Assembly (NCBI GenBank): GCA_965151315.1
Contig: CBCTZG010000034.1
Span: forward strand, 1-31,554
Direction of reading: 5' to 3'
DNA length: 31,554 bases
Source: Avimonoglobus sp965151315
GTDB lineage: Bacteria > Bacillota > Clostridia > UBA1381
Below are positions 22,785-30,005 of this stretch, piece after piece; within the stretch, counting starts at the first letter, position 1; the number at the start of each line of letters is the position of its first letter. The notes beneath the pieces were generated by a model, which saw only the letters and a list, made by a program, of their open reading frames with translations, did no database searches and was not told the origin of the DNA. The position numbers were made by a program, and so were the translations under genes.

Positions 22785-23213
22785 CTATGGATTCACCCGG
22801 ATCACCAGTTTCACCGTAGTCCCTACGCCCAGTTCCGTTTCGATTTCCATGTCGTCGGTGTATTTTTTCATATTCGGGAGCCCCATACCGGCGCCGAAGC
22901 CCAGCTCCCGAACCTTATTGGTGGCCGTGGAAAACCCTTCCTGCATGGCTTTTTCAATATCGGGGATCCCAGGGCCCGTATCCCGGAGCCAGACAATAAT
23001 CTCCTCCGGGGAAATGGACACGTCAATCACGCCGCCGTTGGCGTGGATCACCATGTTGATCTCCCCTTCATACATGGCAATGGCCACCCGGCGCACCACA
23101 GCCGGGTTAAAGCCCAGCTGGTTCAGCGTTTTTTTTACCTTGCTGGAGGTTTCCCCGGCCAGGGTAAAGTCGCTGGCGTCCACGGTAAAATGCAGGGAGA
23201 GCGTACTATTCAT
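22785..23213 (-). CDS. RsbW-like anti-sigma/serine kinase ATPase
   Basis: A 142-residue single GHKL ATPase domain of the RsbW/RsbT/SpoIIAB kind. It has an N-box with the helix VRRVAIAMYEGEINMVIHANGG, a G1 box (LRDTGPGIPD) and a G2 box (GFGAGMGLPNMKKYTD). It overlaps the preceding DRTGG gene by eight bases and is followed by the sensory-hydrogenase-like gene. In such clusters this protein is a plausible output of the sensor, phosphorylating or sequestering a partner. No STAS-domain antagonist or sigma factor gene is in the window. Confidence 0.88.
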   Translation of the reverse strand: MNSTLSLHFTVDASDFTLAGETSSKVKKTLNQLGFNPAVVRRVAIAMYEGEINMVIHANGGVIDVSISPEEIIVWLRDTGPGIPDIEKAMQEGFSTATNKVRELGFGAGMGLPNMKKYTDDMEIETELGVGTTVKLVIRVNP

Positions 23214-23562
23214 TCTGCTGCCCCCCTCCGGTCAGCCCGTTTGTATACAGCAAGCCGCTGGCAATATATAAAGGGTATTCCGTGGACATCAAAATCATGT
23301 CTTTCATTTTCGCCATGCCCACCAGGGTGTCCTCCGGCTGCTTCCCCCGGACAAACACAATGGCCGTAATATCCATCATCTCCGCCGTCCGGATCACCTG
23401 GGGGTTCATCAGCCCGGTGAGCAGCAGGGCCCTGTCCTTTACAAAAGCCAAAACATCACTCATCAGGTCGCAGCCGCAGGCAGAGTTCACCTCATTATCT
23501 ATCAGTTCTTCCCCGGTCAGCACCTTCGCACCCAAAATATCCCGTACTTCAGATAATTTCAT
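23206..23562 (-). CDS. DRTGG-domain protein (first copy)
   Basis: A 118-residue stand-alone DRTGG-like domain: MKLSEVRDILGAKVLTGEE, then VNSACGCDLMSDVLAFV, a central ALLLTGLMNPQVIRTAEMMD and AIVFVRGKQPED. ATG 23562 has GGGAG seven bases upstream. It is the first gene of the regulatory unit, transcribed from 23609-23637, away from citrate synthase. The pairing of two DRTGG genes with an RsbW-like ATPase and an Fe-S sensor suggests a ligand-binding partner, but the ligand is not visible. Confidence 0.82.
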   Translation of the reverse strand: MKLSEVRDILGAKVLTGEELIDNEVNSACGCDLMSDVLAFVKDRALLLTGLMNPQVIRTAEMMDITAIVFVRGKQPEDTLVGMAKMKDMILMSTEYPLYIASGLLYTNGLTGGGQQNE

Positions 23563-23608
23563 ACCCAATCTCCCTTCTGAAATCTATTTGTCGAATTTAC
23601 TGCCTTTT

Positions 23609-23637
23609 ATTGTAACATATTGCAACGATTTGCACAA
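23609..23637 (-). promoter_or_regulatory. Promoter of the hydrogenase regulatory unit
   Basis: Minus-strand TTGTGC (23637-23632), a 17-base spacer and an extended -10, TGT-TACAAT (-10 at 23614-23609), about 47 bases before the first DRTGG start. Confidence 0.55.
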
Positions 23638-23672
23638 TGGATAAATCAAAATTTCCTTTCTTTTCTATAAAA

Positions 23673-23692
23673 TTGTTAAATAAATATGACAA
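23673..23692. promoter_or_regulatory. Rex-like operator between divergent units
   Basis: TTGTTAA (23673-23679), six bases and ATGACAA (23686-23692) match the Rex consensus half-sites TTGTTAA and TTAACAA at 12 of 14 positions with the exact spacing. Rex is the NADH/NAD+ sensing repressor of fermentation genes. The site lies upstream of the regulatory unit and 60 bases upstream of the citrate synthase -35. Binding is inference. Confidence 0.4.
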
Positions 23693-23750
23693 TTTGCGTG
23701 AAATGTGACAGATTTTCTCAGAAATTTTATAATTGTTCACACCCAGTTCA

Positions 23751-23780
23751 TTGACTGGAATGCCGATTTGGGCGTATAAT
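23751..23780 (+). promoter_or_regulatory. Promoter of the citrate synthase unit
   Basis: TTGACT (23751-23756), an 18-base spacer and TATAAT (23775-23780). The leader (about 55 bases) contains the small hairpin GCGG-CCGC near 23804-23817. Confidence 0.68.
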
Positions 23781-23839
23781 AATAGATATATTGATTATAT
23801 GCCCGCGGCGCCAGCCGCTTGACAGAAGGAGGCAGATAT

Positions 23840-25180
23840 ATGGAAAACCAAATCAAAAGAATTGCGGATTTATGTAAAGGCAGCGATCAGATTGATCCTG
23901 CACTGTATGAGAAATATGACGTAAAGCGCGGCCTGCGGGATCTACAGGGCCGGGGCGTTGTAGCCGGGCTGACGGCAATCTCGGAGGTATGCGCCAGCGA
24001 AGTAGTCAACGGGGAAACAGTCCCCTGTGAGGGAAAGCTTTTCTACCGGGGTGTTAATGTGGAGGATATTATCCACGGCTTTTTGGCCGACCAGCGGTTC
24101 GGCTTTGAGGAGGTTGTGTTCCTGCTGCTTGCCGGCCGGTTCCCCACAGCGCAGGAGCTTTCGGATTTTGAAACACTTTTAGCCCACTACCGGCAGCTCC
24201 CCGGCAATTTTGTCCGGGATATTATCATGAAAGCCCCCAGCGATGATATGATGAATACCTTAGCCCGCAGTGTACTGACGCTCTATTCCTATGACGACAA
24301 TCCCAATGACCTGTCGATTGAAAATGTTCTGCGGCAGTGCATTCAGTTAATCGCCCAATTTCCCTTACTGTCGGTATACGGCTACCAGACCTACCGGCAT
24401 TACCACGATGGGGAAAGCTTGTTTATCCACTCCCCAGTGGAGGGGCTCTCCACAGCGGAGAATATTCTGCATACCCTGCGCAGCGACAGTCGGTATACAG
24501 CCTTAGAGGCACGGGTGTTGGACATGGCGCTGGTACTCCACGCCGAGCACGGCGGCGGTAACAACTCCTCCTTTACCACCCGAGTGGTGACATCCTCCGG
24601 CACAGACACCTATTCCGCTATCGCCGCGGCTTTGGGTTCCCTGAAGGGCCCCCGGCATGGTGGCGCGAACATTAAGGTCGTGCATATGTTTGAAGATTTG
24701 AAGAAACATGTTACCGACTGGACGGATGACGACGCTATCCGTACATACCTTGCCAAGCTCCTGCATAAGGAGGCCTTTGACGGCGCAGGCCTGATCTATG
24801 GTATGGGACACGCTGTGTATTCCATTTCCGACCCCCGGGCAGTCATGTTCAAATCCTTTGTAGAGAAGCTTGCTAAGGAGAAAGGGCAGACGGCTGAATA
24901 TCAGCTGTACGCTTCTGTAGAGCGGCTGGCCCGGGAGGTCATTGCCCAGGAGCGGAGGATTTATAAAGGCGTCAGCGCCAATGTAGACTTCTACAGCGGC
25001 TTTGCCTACAGCATGCTGGGGCTTCCCACGGAGCTGTATACCCCCATCTTTGCCATTGCCCGGATCGCTGGCTGGAGCGCCCACCGGATTGAAGAGCTGG
25101 TCCACGCCGGCAAGATCATCCGGCCGGCTTATAAGAGCATTTCCGACAGAGTAGCCTATACGCCGTTAGACCAGCGGTAA
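23840..25180 (+). CDS. gltA: Citrate synthase (citrate/2-methylcitrate synthase family)
   Basis: Condenses oxaloacetate with acetyl-CoA to citrate, the entry step of the partial TCA cycle leading to glutamate in many anaerobes. The 446-residue length fits the family. Active-site segments are seen: HAEHGGGNNSSF with the oxaloacetate-binding histidine, GMGHAVY with the second catalytic histidine (followed by DPR) and NVDFYSG with the catalytic aspartate. ATG 23840 lies seven bases after AAGGAGG. The HAD gene starts 27 bases downstream, so a four-gene unit is likely. No aconitase or isocitrate dehydrogenase gene is adjacent. A methylcitrate activity cannot be excluded by sequence. Confidence 0.95.
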   Translation: MENQIKRIADLCKGSDQIDPALYEKYDVKRGLRDLQGRGVVAGLTAISEVCASEVVNGETVPCEGKLFYRGVNVEDIIHGFLADQRFGFEEVVFLLLAGRFPTAQELSDFETLLAHYRQLPGNFVRDIIMKAPSDDMMNTLARSVLTLYSYDDNPNDLSIENVLRQCIQLIAQFPLLSVYGYQTYRHYHDGESLFIHSPVEGLSTAENILHTLRSDSRYTALEARVLDMALVLHAEHGGGNNSSFTTRVVTSSGTDTYSAIAAALGSLKGPRHGGANIKVVHMFEDLKKHVTDWTDDDAIRTYLAKLLHKEAFDGAGLIYGMGHAVYSISDPRAVMFKSFVEKLAKEKGQTAEYQLYASVERLAREVIAQERRIYKGVSANVDFYSGFAYSMLGLPTELYTPIFAIARIAGWSAHRIEELVHAGKIIRPAYKSISDRVAYTPLDQR

Positions 25181-25207
25181 ACCCAAGGAACAGAAGGTAT
25201 TTTTGGA

Positions 25208-25792
25208 TTGAATGTTTATGACTTTGATAACACCATATACGACGGGGAAACTGTAGTCGATTTTTTCTTTTTCTGCTTAAAACGCAAACCCGGCCTAATC
25301 CGGTTTGTCCCGGCGGTGTTATCCGCTTGGATTAAGTACAGGCTGTGTGTTGTGACCATGGCGGAGCTAGAGTCCCAGGCGGAAAAATATCTCCAGCTTT
25401 TTTTGGAGATGGCCGGGGAAATTACTGGTGCCGTCCAAGCGTTCTGGGACGCCAATGAACGTAAAATCAAGCCTTTTTACGCTCAGCTCCGGCGGGAGGA
25501 CGACGTAATCATTTCCGGCTCCTGCGATTTTATCCTGGATGAAATCTGCCGGCGGCTGGACATCCGGCACTGCATCTGCTCGTCGGTGGATTTTAAAACC
25601 GGCCGGCTCCGCCGGATCTGTTACCGGGAAAAAAAGCCGGCGCTCTTCCGGGCGGAATACCCCGACGCGGAAATCGAAAATTTCTATTCCGATTCCAAAA
25701 ACGACCTGCCCATGATGCGTATGGCCCAGAACGCTTATATTGTCAAAGGGCATAAAATTATAAAAGTCAATGTGGGAGCAATGGAACGATGA
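25208..25792 (+). CDS. HAD-superfamily phosphatase (HAD-IB, SerB-like)
   Basis: A 194-residue HAD hydrolase. Motif I is at the very N-terminus (YDFDNTIYDG, with the nucleophile and acid aspartates). A helical cap follows (about 18-85), then motif II (VIISGSCDFI), a lysine region (REKKPALF) and motif III (YSDSKNDLPMM) with the metal-binding aspartates. It belongs to the HAD-IB branch that includes phosphoserine phosphatase. TTG 25208 is taken as start because motif I begins five residues later and no in-frame ATG precedes it; AAGG (25194-25197) is a weak ribosome binding site. The stop overlaps the Nudix start by four bases. The substrate is unknown. Confidence 0.88.
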   Translation: MNVYDFDNTIYDGETVVDFFFFCLKRKPGLIRFVPAVLSAWIKYRLCVVTMAELESQAEKYLQLFLEMAGEITGAVQAFWDANERKIKPFYAQLRREDDVIISGSCDFILDEICRRLDIRHCICSSVDFKTGRLRRICYREKKPALFRAEYPDAEIENFYSDSKNDLPMMRMAQNAYIVKGHKIIKVNVGAMER

Positions 25793-26217
25793 GCTATGAA
25801 AAATCCTGCGGCGCCGTCATTTTCCGGCGCCAAAATGGAATCTATGAATATCTGCTGATTTTGAACCGAAAGCCCGGCGCCGCCGGCCACTGGGGGTTTC
25901 CCAAGGGGCATGTGGAGGCTGGGGAGTCTGAATCGGAAACCGCCTTGCGGGAAATTCGGGAAGAGACTGGGCTTACCGTCCGGCTGTCAGAGGGATTCCG
26001 GGCTGTTTCCCGGTATTCCCCCCGGCCGGGAGTGGAAAAGGACGCCGTCTATTTCCTGGCCTCCCCTGCCGGCGGAGAAATCCGTCTGCAGGCGGAAGAG
26101 GTGGCCCAATACCAATGGTGCTCCCGGGAAGCCGCCCTGGGCCTTTTAGCCCATGACCAGCCTGTTTTGGAGCAGGCCGCGGCATTTTTAGAAGGAAAGG
26201 AATGTAACAAAGGATAA
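25789..26217 (+). CDS. Nudix hydrolase (Ap4A hydrolase-like)
   Basis: A 142-residue Nudix protein with the complete signature box, GHVEAGESESETALREIREETGL (about residues 41-63). The start (SCGAVIF, then LILNRKPGAAGHWGFPKGH) matches the asymmetric bis(5'-nucleosyl)-tetraphosphatase subgroup. It would hydrolyse dinucleoside polyphosphates or other nucleoside diphosphate derivatives as housecleaning. ATG 25789 overlaps the HAD stop, giving translational coupling. The exact substrate within the superfamily is not certain. Confidence 0.9.
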   Translation: MSYEKSCGAVIFRRQNGIYEYLLILNRKPGAAGHWGFPKGHVEAGESESETALREIREETGLTVRLSEGFRAVSRYSPRPGVEKDAVYFLASPAGGEIRLQAEEVAQYQWCSREAALGLLAHDQPVLEQAAAFLEGKECNKG

Positions 26218-26221
26218 AACC

Positions 26222-26662
26222 ATGAACATCGCGTTTTTTTTAAAGCCCAAAAGCAGTGTAGCTTATGTGACCGACACCAATACGATCCGGCAGGGTCTGG
26301 AAAAAATGCATTACCACGGCTATACAGCCATCCCGGTCCTCTCCGAGGACGGCCGGTATGTAGGGACGGTCAGCGAGGGGGATTTCCTCTGGTATATCAT
26401 CAAAGGGGAAAACGGTGAGGTAAAGCAGGTGGAGATCAAGGACGAGGAACAACGGACGATCCGGGATATCCTCCGCACCGACCGGAACGCTCCTGTACAT
26501 ATTACGGAAACCATGGAAGAGCTTTTGCAAAAGGCCTTTGACCAGAACTTTGTTCCGGTCATCGACGACCGGGGCTTCTTTATGGGAATCATCACCCGCC
26601 AAGACATCATGCGGTATTATTACCAGCATACACTGGGTCTGCAAGAGCTGGAGCTACAATAA
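26222..26662 (+). CDS. Tandem CBS-domain protein
   Basis: A 146-residue soluble protein made of two CBS motifs. The first is about residues 9-60 (SSVAYVTDTNTIRQGLEKMHYHGYTAIPVLSEDGRYVGTVSEGDF). The second is about 80-135 (NAPVHITETMEELLQKAFDQNFVPVIDDRGFFMGIITRQDIM). Stand-alone CBS pairs bind adenine nucleotides or related ligands and act as sensors. It lies four bases after the Nudix gene, so it is in the same transcript, which may connect it to nucleotide sensing. No catalytic domain is attached. Confidence 0.9.
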   Translation: MNIAFFLKPKSSVAYVTDTNTIRQGLEKMHYHGYTAIPVLSEDGRYVGTVSEGDFLWYIIKGENGEVKQVEIKDEEQRTIRDILRTDRNAPVHITETMEELLQKAFDQNFVPVIDDRGFFMGIITRQDIMRYYYQHTLGLQELELQ

Positions 26663-26666
26663 AGAT

Positions 26667-26690
26667 CCCCCCATAGCGGGGGGTATTTCA
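26667..26690 (+). terminator. Terminator of the citrate synthase unit
   Basis: CCCCCC (26667-26672), a five-base loop and GGGGGG (26678-26683) followed by TATTTCATTTT, a GC-rich stem with a T-rich tail directly after the CBS stop codon. Confidence 0.75.
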
Positions 26691-26702
26691 TTTTCTGGCG
26701 TA

Positions 26703-26740
26703 GCCCAGCCCACTGCTGGCAGGGCACAAGTGCCCTTTTC
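26703..26740 (+). repeat. Additional tandem hairpins
   Basis: CCAGC (26705-26709) with GCTGG (26715-26719), then AGGGCAC (26721-26727) with GTGCCCT (26730-26736) running into TTTT. These may be a back-up terminator or the palindromic end of a decayed element. Confidence 0.4.
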
Positions 26741-27050
26741 ATTGGTCTAGCAGCCACGCAGCTGTTACTGACTGCCCATAAATGGATCCCGTGGGCCGAA
26801 CATGCTTAATTGATCCTCTCCTGATCTCATTTTAATTGTTCCTGTATATATGTCTTGATCGCTTTTGTGTTTTTCTCCACGGACATAGTTTTCTTAAATA
26901 TTTCTCCCATTTCCAGGCGTTTTCTCCGAAAAACACCTGTCTTTTATACTTCGGGCGCAAACACAATATATGTAGGTTTGTCAAACATATTGTACAATGA
27001 ATATGTATTGTACTCCTACAACAAATTATGGATTTGATGACAAAATTCCC
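26741..27050. other. Gene-free stretch before the zinc operon
   Basis: No gene with a credible start is seen on either strand. The stretch is AT-rich, includes a palindrome near 26990-26999 (ATTGTACAAT) and a loosely palindromic patch, GTTTG and CAAAC, around 26975-26987, and may hold unidentified regulatory sites or remnants. Confidence 0.4.
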
Positions 27051-27079
27051 TTGACTTTGCAGGGAAAATCCTGTACAAT
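27051..27079 (+). promoter_or_regulatory. Promoter of the zinc uptake operon
   Basis: TTGACT (27051-27056), a 17-base spacer and TACAAT (27074-27079), 41 bases before the znuA start. Confidence 0.78.
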
Positions 27080-27088
27080 AAATCTAAT

Positions 27089-27103
27089 TGCAAATGATTT
27101 GCA
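27089..27103 (+). promoter_or_regulatory. Zur (Fur-family) operator
   Basis: A perfect 7-1-7 palindrome, TGCAAAT-G-ATTTGCA, lies just downstream of the -10 where a bound repressor would block initiation. It resembles Fur-family boxes of the TGAAAATGATTTTCA type used by Zur. The regulator is probably the Fur-family protein encoded at the end of this same operon. Confidence 0.78.
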
Positions 27104-27119
27104 TTTACAGGAGGATACA

Positions 27120-27986
27120 ATGAAAAAAATTTGGACGCTGATCTTTGTTATTTTGCTGACGGCAGGCTGTCAAGGGACACAGCCGGAGCCGGACACGGCG
27201 GCTCTTCGGGTATATACCTCGTTTTGGGCCATGTATGATTTTACAAAAACCATTGCCGGGGCGTATGCCCAGGTGGAAAACCTGGTTCCTCCAGGGGTTG
27301 AGCCCCATGACTGGGAACCGTCGCCGGAGGATATGATCAAGCTGGAGCAGGCGGATGTATTTGTGTACAGTGGTAAGGGGATGGAAAGCTGGTGCGAAAA
27401 GGTGCTGGCCTCCCTGTCTAACCCGGACCTGGTCGTTGTGGAAGCAGCCAAATCAGTGCCGGAACAAATGCAGGAGGGCAGCGTGGATCCCCATGTCTGG
27501 CTGGATCCGGAAAACGCCGGCATCCAGTTAGAAGCTATTGCAGACGCGCTTTCCCAGGCAGATCCCAAAAACCAGGTGCATTACCAGACAAACCTTCAGG
27601 CCCAGCAGGAAAAGCTTGCCGCCCTGGATCAGGCGTATCGGGATACCCTGGCTGCCTGCCCGAAAAAGGAGATTGTTGTATCACACCGGGCCTATGGTTA
27701 TTTATGCAATGCCTACGGTTTAGAGCAGATCCCAGCGGAAGGGCTGACAGCGGACAGCGATCCGTCGCCTGCGCAGCTTGCTCAAATTGTAGAAATTATG
27801 CGGAAAAAGGACATTCATTATTTGTTCTTTGAAGAGCTGGTCCAAAGCAAGGCCTTAGAAACGATCCAGGCGGAAACCGGCGCGCAGGCCTTGGTTTTGG
27901 ATCCCTTTGAAGGCAACACGGAAAACAGCAGCTATTTAACAGTCATGGAAAAGAATTTGCAAAACCTGAAAACAGCGTTGGAATAG
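27120..27986 (+). CDS. znuA: Zinc ABC transporter substrate-binding lipoprotein
   Basis: A 288-residue extracytoplasmic binding protein that captures Zn2+ (or Mn2+) for import. A lipoprotein signal (MKKIWTLIFVILLTAGC, lipidated Cys at 17) anchors it to the membrane. Cluster A-1/ZnuA metal-binding segments are present: PHDWEPSPED, DPHVWLDP, SHRAYGYLC and a C-terminal acidic VLDPFEG. The histidine-rich loop found in some zinc members is absent. ATG 27120 follows an AGGAGG ribosome binding site. It is first in an operon with ATPase, permease and Fur-family genes and directly follows the Zur-type palindrome, which favours zinc over manganese. Confidence 0.93.
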   Translation: MKKIWTLIFVILLTAGCQGTQPEPDTAALRVYTSFWAMYDFTKTIAGAYAQVENLVPPGVEPHDWEPSPEDMIKLEQADVFVYSGKGMESWCEKVLASLSNPDLVVVEAAKSVPEQMQEGSVDPHVWLDPENAGIQLEAIADALSQADPKNQVHYQTNLQAQQEKLAALDQAYRDTLAACPKKEIVVSHRAYGYLCNAYGLEQIPAEGLTADSDPSPAQLAQIVEIMRKKDIHYLFFEELVQSKALETIQAETGAQALVLDPFEGNTENSSYLTVMEKNLQNLKTALE

Positions 27987-27995
27987 GAGTTCGGC

Positions 27996-28667
27996 ATGAA
28001 AGAGATTTTGCGGGTGGAGGACCTGTCCTTCCATTATGAAAAACAGCCGGTACTGCATCAGATTTCCTTTTCCCTGGAACCGGGGGATTTTTTAGGGATT
28101 GTGGGAGAAAACGGGACCGGCAAAACCACCCTGATGAAAATTATCCTGGGGCTTCTGCCCTATGCACAAGGGCGAATCACCCTGTTTGGCACAGACCGGA
28201 GAAGCTTCCGGGAGCCGGGGCGGATTGGCTATGTTTCCCAGAAAGCCAACGCCTTTAACACCAGTTTCCCCGCTACAGTAGAAGAGGTGGTTTTCGCAAA
28301 CCTGTATACAGCCGGCCGGGGAAAATCCCGGCGGGAGCGGCAGGCCATGGTGGATCGGGCGCTGGACGAGGTGGGTATCCTGGATTTGAAAAAGCGGCTA
28401 ATCGGCCAGCTTTCCGGCGGCCAGCAACAGCGGGCGTTTATCGCCCGGACACTGGTCAGCCGGCCGGAGCTGATTTTTTTAGACGAGCCGACTGTGGGGA
28501 TAGACGCCAAGTCTGTGGACACCATCACAAGCCTGCTGCGGGCGCTGAACCGGCGGGGGGTCACGATGGTGATGACCAATCATGACACCCGCGCTCTGAC
28601 GGCGGTGGCAGGAAAGCTATTGGCGCTGTCGGCAGACGGCAGCGGCACGGTAAGGGAGGTGGAATAG
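27996..28667 (+). CDS. znuC: Zinc ABC transporter ATP-binding protein
   Basis: A 223-residue ABC ATPase that powers metal import with ZnuB. Walker A (GENGTGKTT), Q-loop (GYVSQKANAFN), signature (LSGGQQQR), Walker B (LIFLDEPT) and H-loop (TNHD) are all intact. It starts nine bases after znuA and stops one base before znuB, so the three are one tightly packed operon. The C-terminus is short, without an added regulatory domain. Confidence 0.94.
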   Translation: MKEILRVEDLSFHYEKQPVLHQISFSLEPGDFLGIVGENGTGKTTLMKIILGLLPYAQGRITLFGTDRRSFREPGRIGYVSQKANAFNTSFPATVEEVVFANLYTAGRGKSRRERQAMVDRALDEVGILDLKKRLIGQLSGGQQQRAFIARTLVSRPELIFLDEPTVGIDAKSVDTITSLLRALNRRGVTMVMTNHDTRALTAVAGKLLALSADGSGTVREVE

Positions 28668-28668
28668 G

Positions 28669-29472
28669 ATGCCGGGGATTTTCACATACGCGTTTATGCA
28701 GAAAGCCTTCCTGCTGGCTGTCTGCATTTCCGTGATCGCCCCCTGTATCGGGCTGGTGATCGTTTTAAAGCGGCTATCCAATATTGGCGACGCCACATCC
28801 CACACGGCCTTGGCTGGGATCGCCTTCGGCCTGGCCTTTGGCCTGAACCCGGTGCTGGGCGCTGTCCTGTTTTCCCTGGGCGCCGTCCTGGGCATTGAGG
28901 GGTTCCGCCGGGCCTTTGGCAAGTATGCGGAAATTTCCACCACGGTGATCATGTCTGCCGGCGTGGGCTTGACAGCGATTTTTTCCGGGTTCATCACCGG
29001 CGCCGGGGCAAATCTGAATAGCTTCCTGTTTGGCTCCATTGTGGCTGTGTCCGATTTTGAGCTGATCCTGACGGTAGGGCTTTCCCTGGTGGTGCTGACC
29101 GTTTCTCTTCTGTTATATAGGGAATTGTTTTTTATCAGCTTTGACGAGGAAGGAGCCCGGCTTTCCGGAATGCATGTGGGCGCTGTGAATTTCATATTTA
29201 TGGTGCTGACGGCGGTAACCGTCTCCGTGGCGTCCCGGACGGTGGGCGCCCTGATGATCTCCTCCCTGATGGTGATCCCGGTAGCCTGCGCCATGACCGT
29301 GGCGAAAAGCTATCGGCAGGCCTTGGCGTTTGCGATTGGGTTTGCCCTGGTCTTTACGGTAAGCGGTTTGTTTTTGGCCTATTACCTGAACCTAAAGCCG
29401 GGGGGAACCATTGTACTTACCGGCGTGGCCGTGCTGGTGGTATTGCTGATCTGGAAACGGAGGCGAGGATAA
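28669..29472 (+). CDS. znuB: Zinc ABC transporter permease
   Basis: A 267-residue integral membrane protein of the ABC-3 (ZnuB/TroC) family with seven to eight hydrophobic segments. Features of the family include KRLSNIGDATSHTALAGIAF near the N-terminus (the probable coupling region with the ATPase) and RTVGALMISSLMVIPVACAM in the C-terminal half. It starts one base after the znuC stop and overlaps the zur start by one base. It forms the translocation channel for Zn2+. Confidence 0.94.
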   Translation: MPGIFTYAFMQKAFLLAVCISVIAPCIGLVIVLKRLSNIGDATSHTALAGIAFGLAFGLNPVLGAVLFSLGAVLGIEGFRRAFGKYAEISTTVIMSAGVGLTAIFSGFITGAGANLNSFLFGSIVAVSDFELILTVGLSLVVLTVSLLLYRELFFISFDEEGARLSGMHVGAVNFIFMVLTAVTVSVASRTVGALMISSLMVIPVACAMTVAKSYRQALAFAIGFALVFTVSGLFLAYYLNLKPGGTIVLTGVAVLVVLLIWKRRRG

Positions 29473-29855
29473 TGGGGCATATATTGGAGGAAATGGGAAT
29501 CAAAAAAACCCGCCAGCGCGTGGCCATCATAGCGGCCATGGAACAGGCGGACAAGCCCTGCTCCGCAGAGGAAATCCACAGCATGTGCGGCAGTATGAGT
29601 CTGTCTACCGTATACCGGAACTTAGAAAGGCTTCTGGATCTGGGGGCGGTGGAGATGCTGTCCGGGGTTCAGAAGCAGCGTTTTTATCAGCTGGTATCCG
29701 AAGAGCACCGGCATTATGCGGTCTGCCTGGGGTGCCGAAAAAAAATCCTGATCGGGGATTGCCCAGTGGGGCGCATGGATATCCAGAACTTTACAGTCAC
29801 CGGTCATAAGGTCGAAATATACGGTTACTGCGCCAAATGCCGGGGGCGTTCATAG
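29472..29855 (+). CDS. zur: Fur-family regulator, probably Zur
   Basis: A 127-residue Fur-family repressor with an N-terminal winged helix (KKTRQRVAIIAAM, then STVYRNLERLLDLGAV with the recognition helix) and a C-terminal metal-binding dimerisation domain. The HRHYAVCLGC motif and a second pair, YCAKC, supply the two CxxC motifs of the structural zinc site. Its position at the end of znuACB and the palindrome in front of znuA suggest it is Zur, repressing its own operon when zinc is sufficient. PerR or Fur identity is less likely given the context. Confidence 0.9.
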   Translation: MGHILEEMGIKKTRQRVAIIAAMEQADKPCSAEEIHSMCGSMSLSTVYRNLERLLDLGAVEMLSGVQKQRFYQLVSEEHRHYAVCLGCRKKILIGDCPVGRMDIQNFTVTGHKVEIYGYCAKCRGRS

Positions 29856-29885
29856 TTTCGTCATAAACTTTTCACATCGTAGACG

Positions 29886-29914
29886 TTGACCTTTGGCGTT
29901 TGATGTGGTACAAT
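29886..29914 (+). promoter_or_regulatory. Promoter of the SLH/M15 gene
   Basis: TTGACC (29886-29891), a 17-base spacer and an extended -10, TGG-TACAAT (-10 at 29909-29914). The leader to the start codon is about 85 bases. Confidence 0.7.
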
Positions 29915-29965
29915 AGCAACTGTATTCAGATTTTGGCGTTTTGCCAGGAAAACAGGAATGGACCG

Positions 29966-29982
29966 GGCCAAGGGGCTTGGCC
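29966..29982 (+). promoter_or_regulatory. Leader hairpin before the SLH/M15 gene
   Basis: GGCCAAG (29966-29972), loop GGG and CTTGGCC (29976-29982) make a perfect 7-bp stem 23 bases before the start codon. It may modulate translation; no riboswitch consensus was recognised. Confidence 0.4.
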
Positions 29983-30005
29983 GCAGTGAAAGGAATGTTC
30001 AGAGC

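Noticed and set aside
26827..26910. A 27-codon minus-strand frame (MGEIFKKTMSVEKN...) in the gap before the zinc operon
   Set aside because: The ribosome binding site is poor, there is no convincing promoter and the product is too short to judge; it may be a remnant or chance.
29915..30005. A cyclic-di-nucleotide riboswitch before the SLH/M15 gene
   Set aside because: Cell-wall hydrolase genes often have such riboswitches, but the leader is short and no conserved core motif was recognised.
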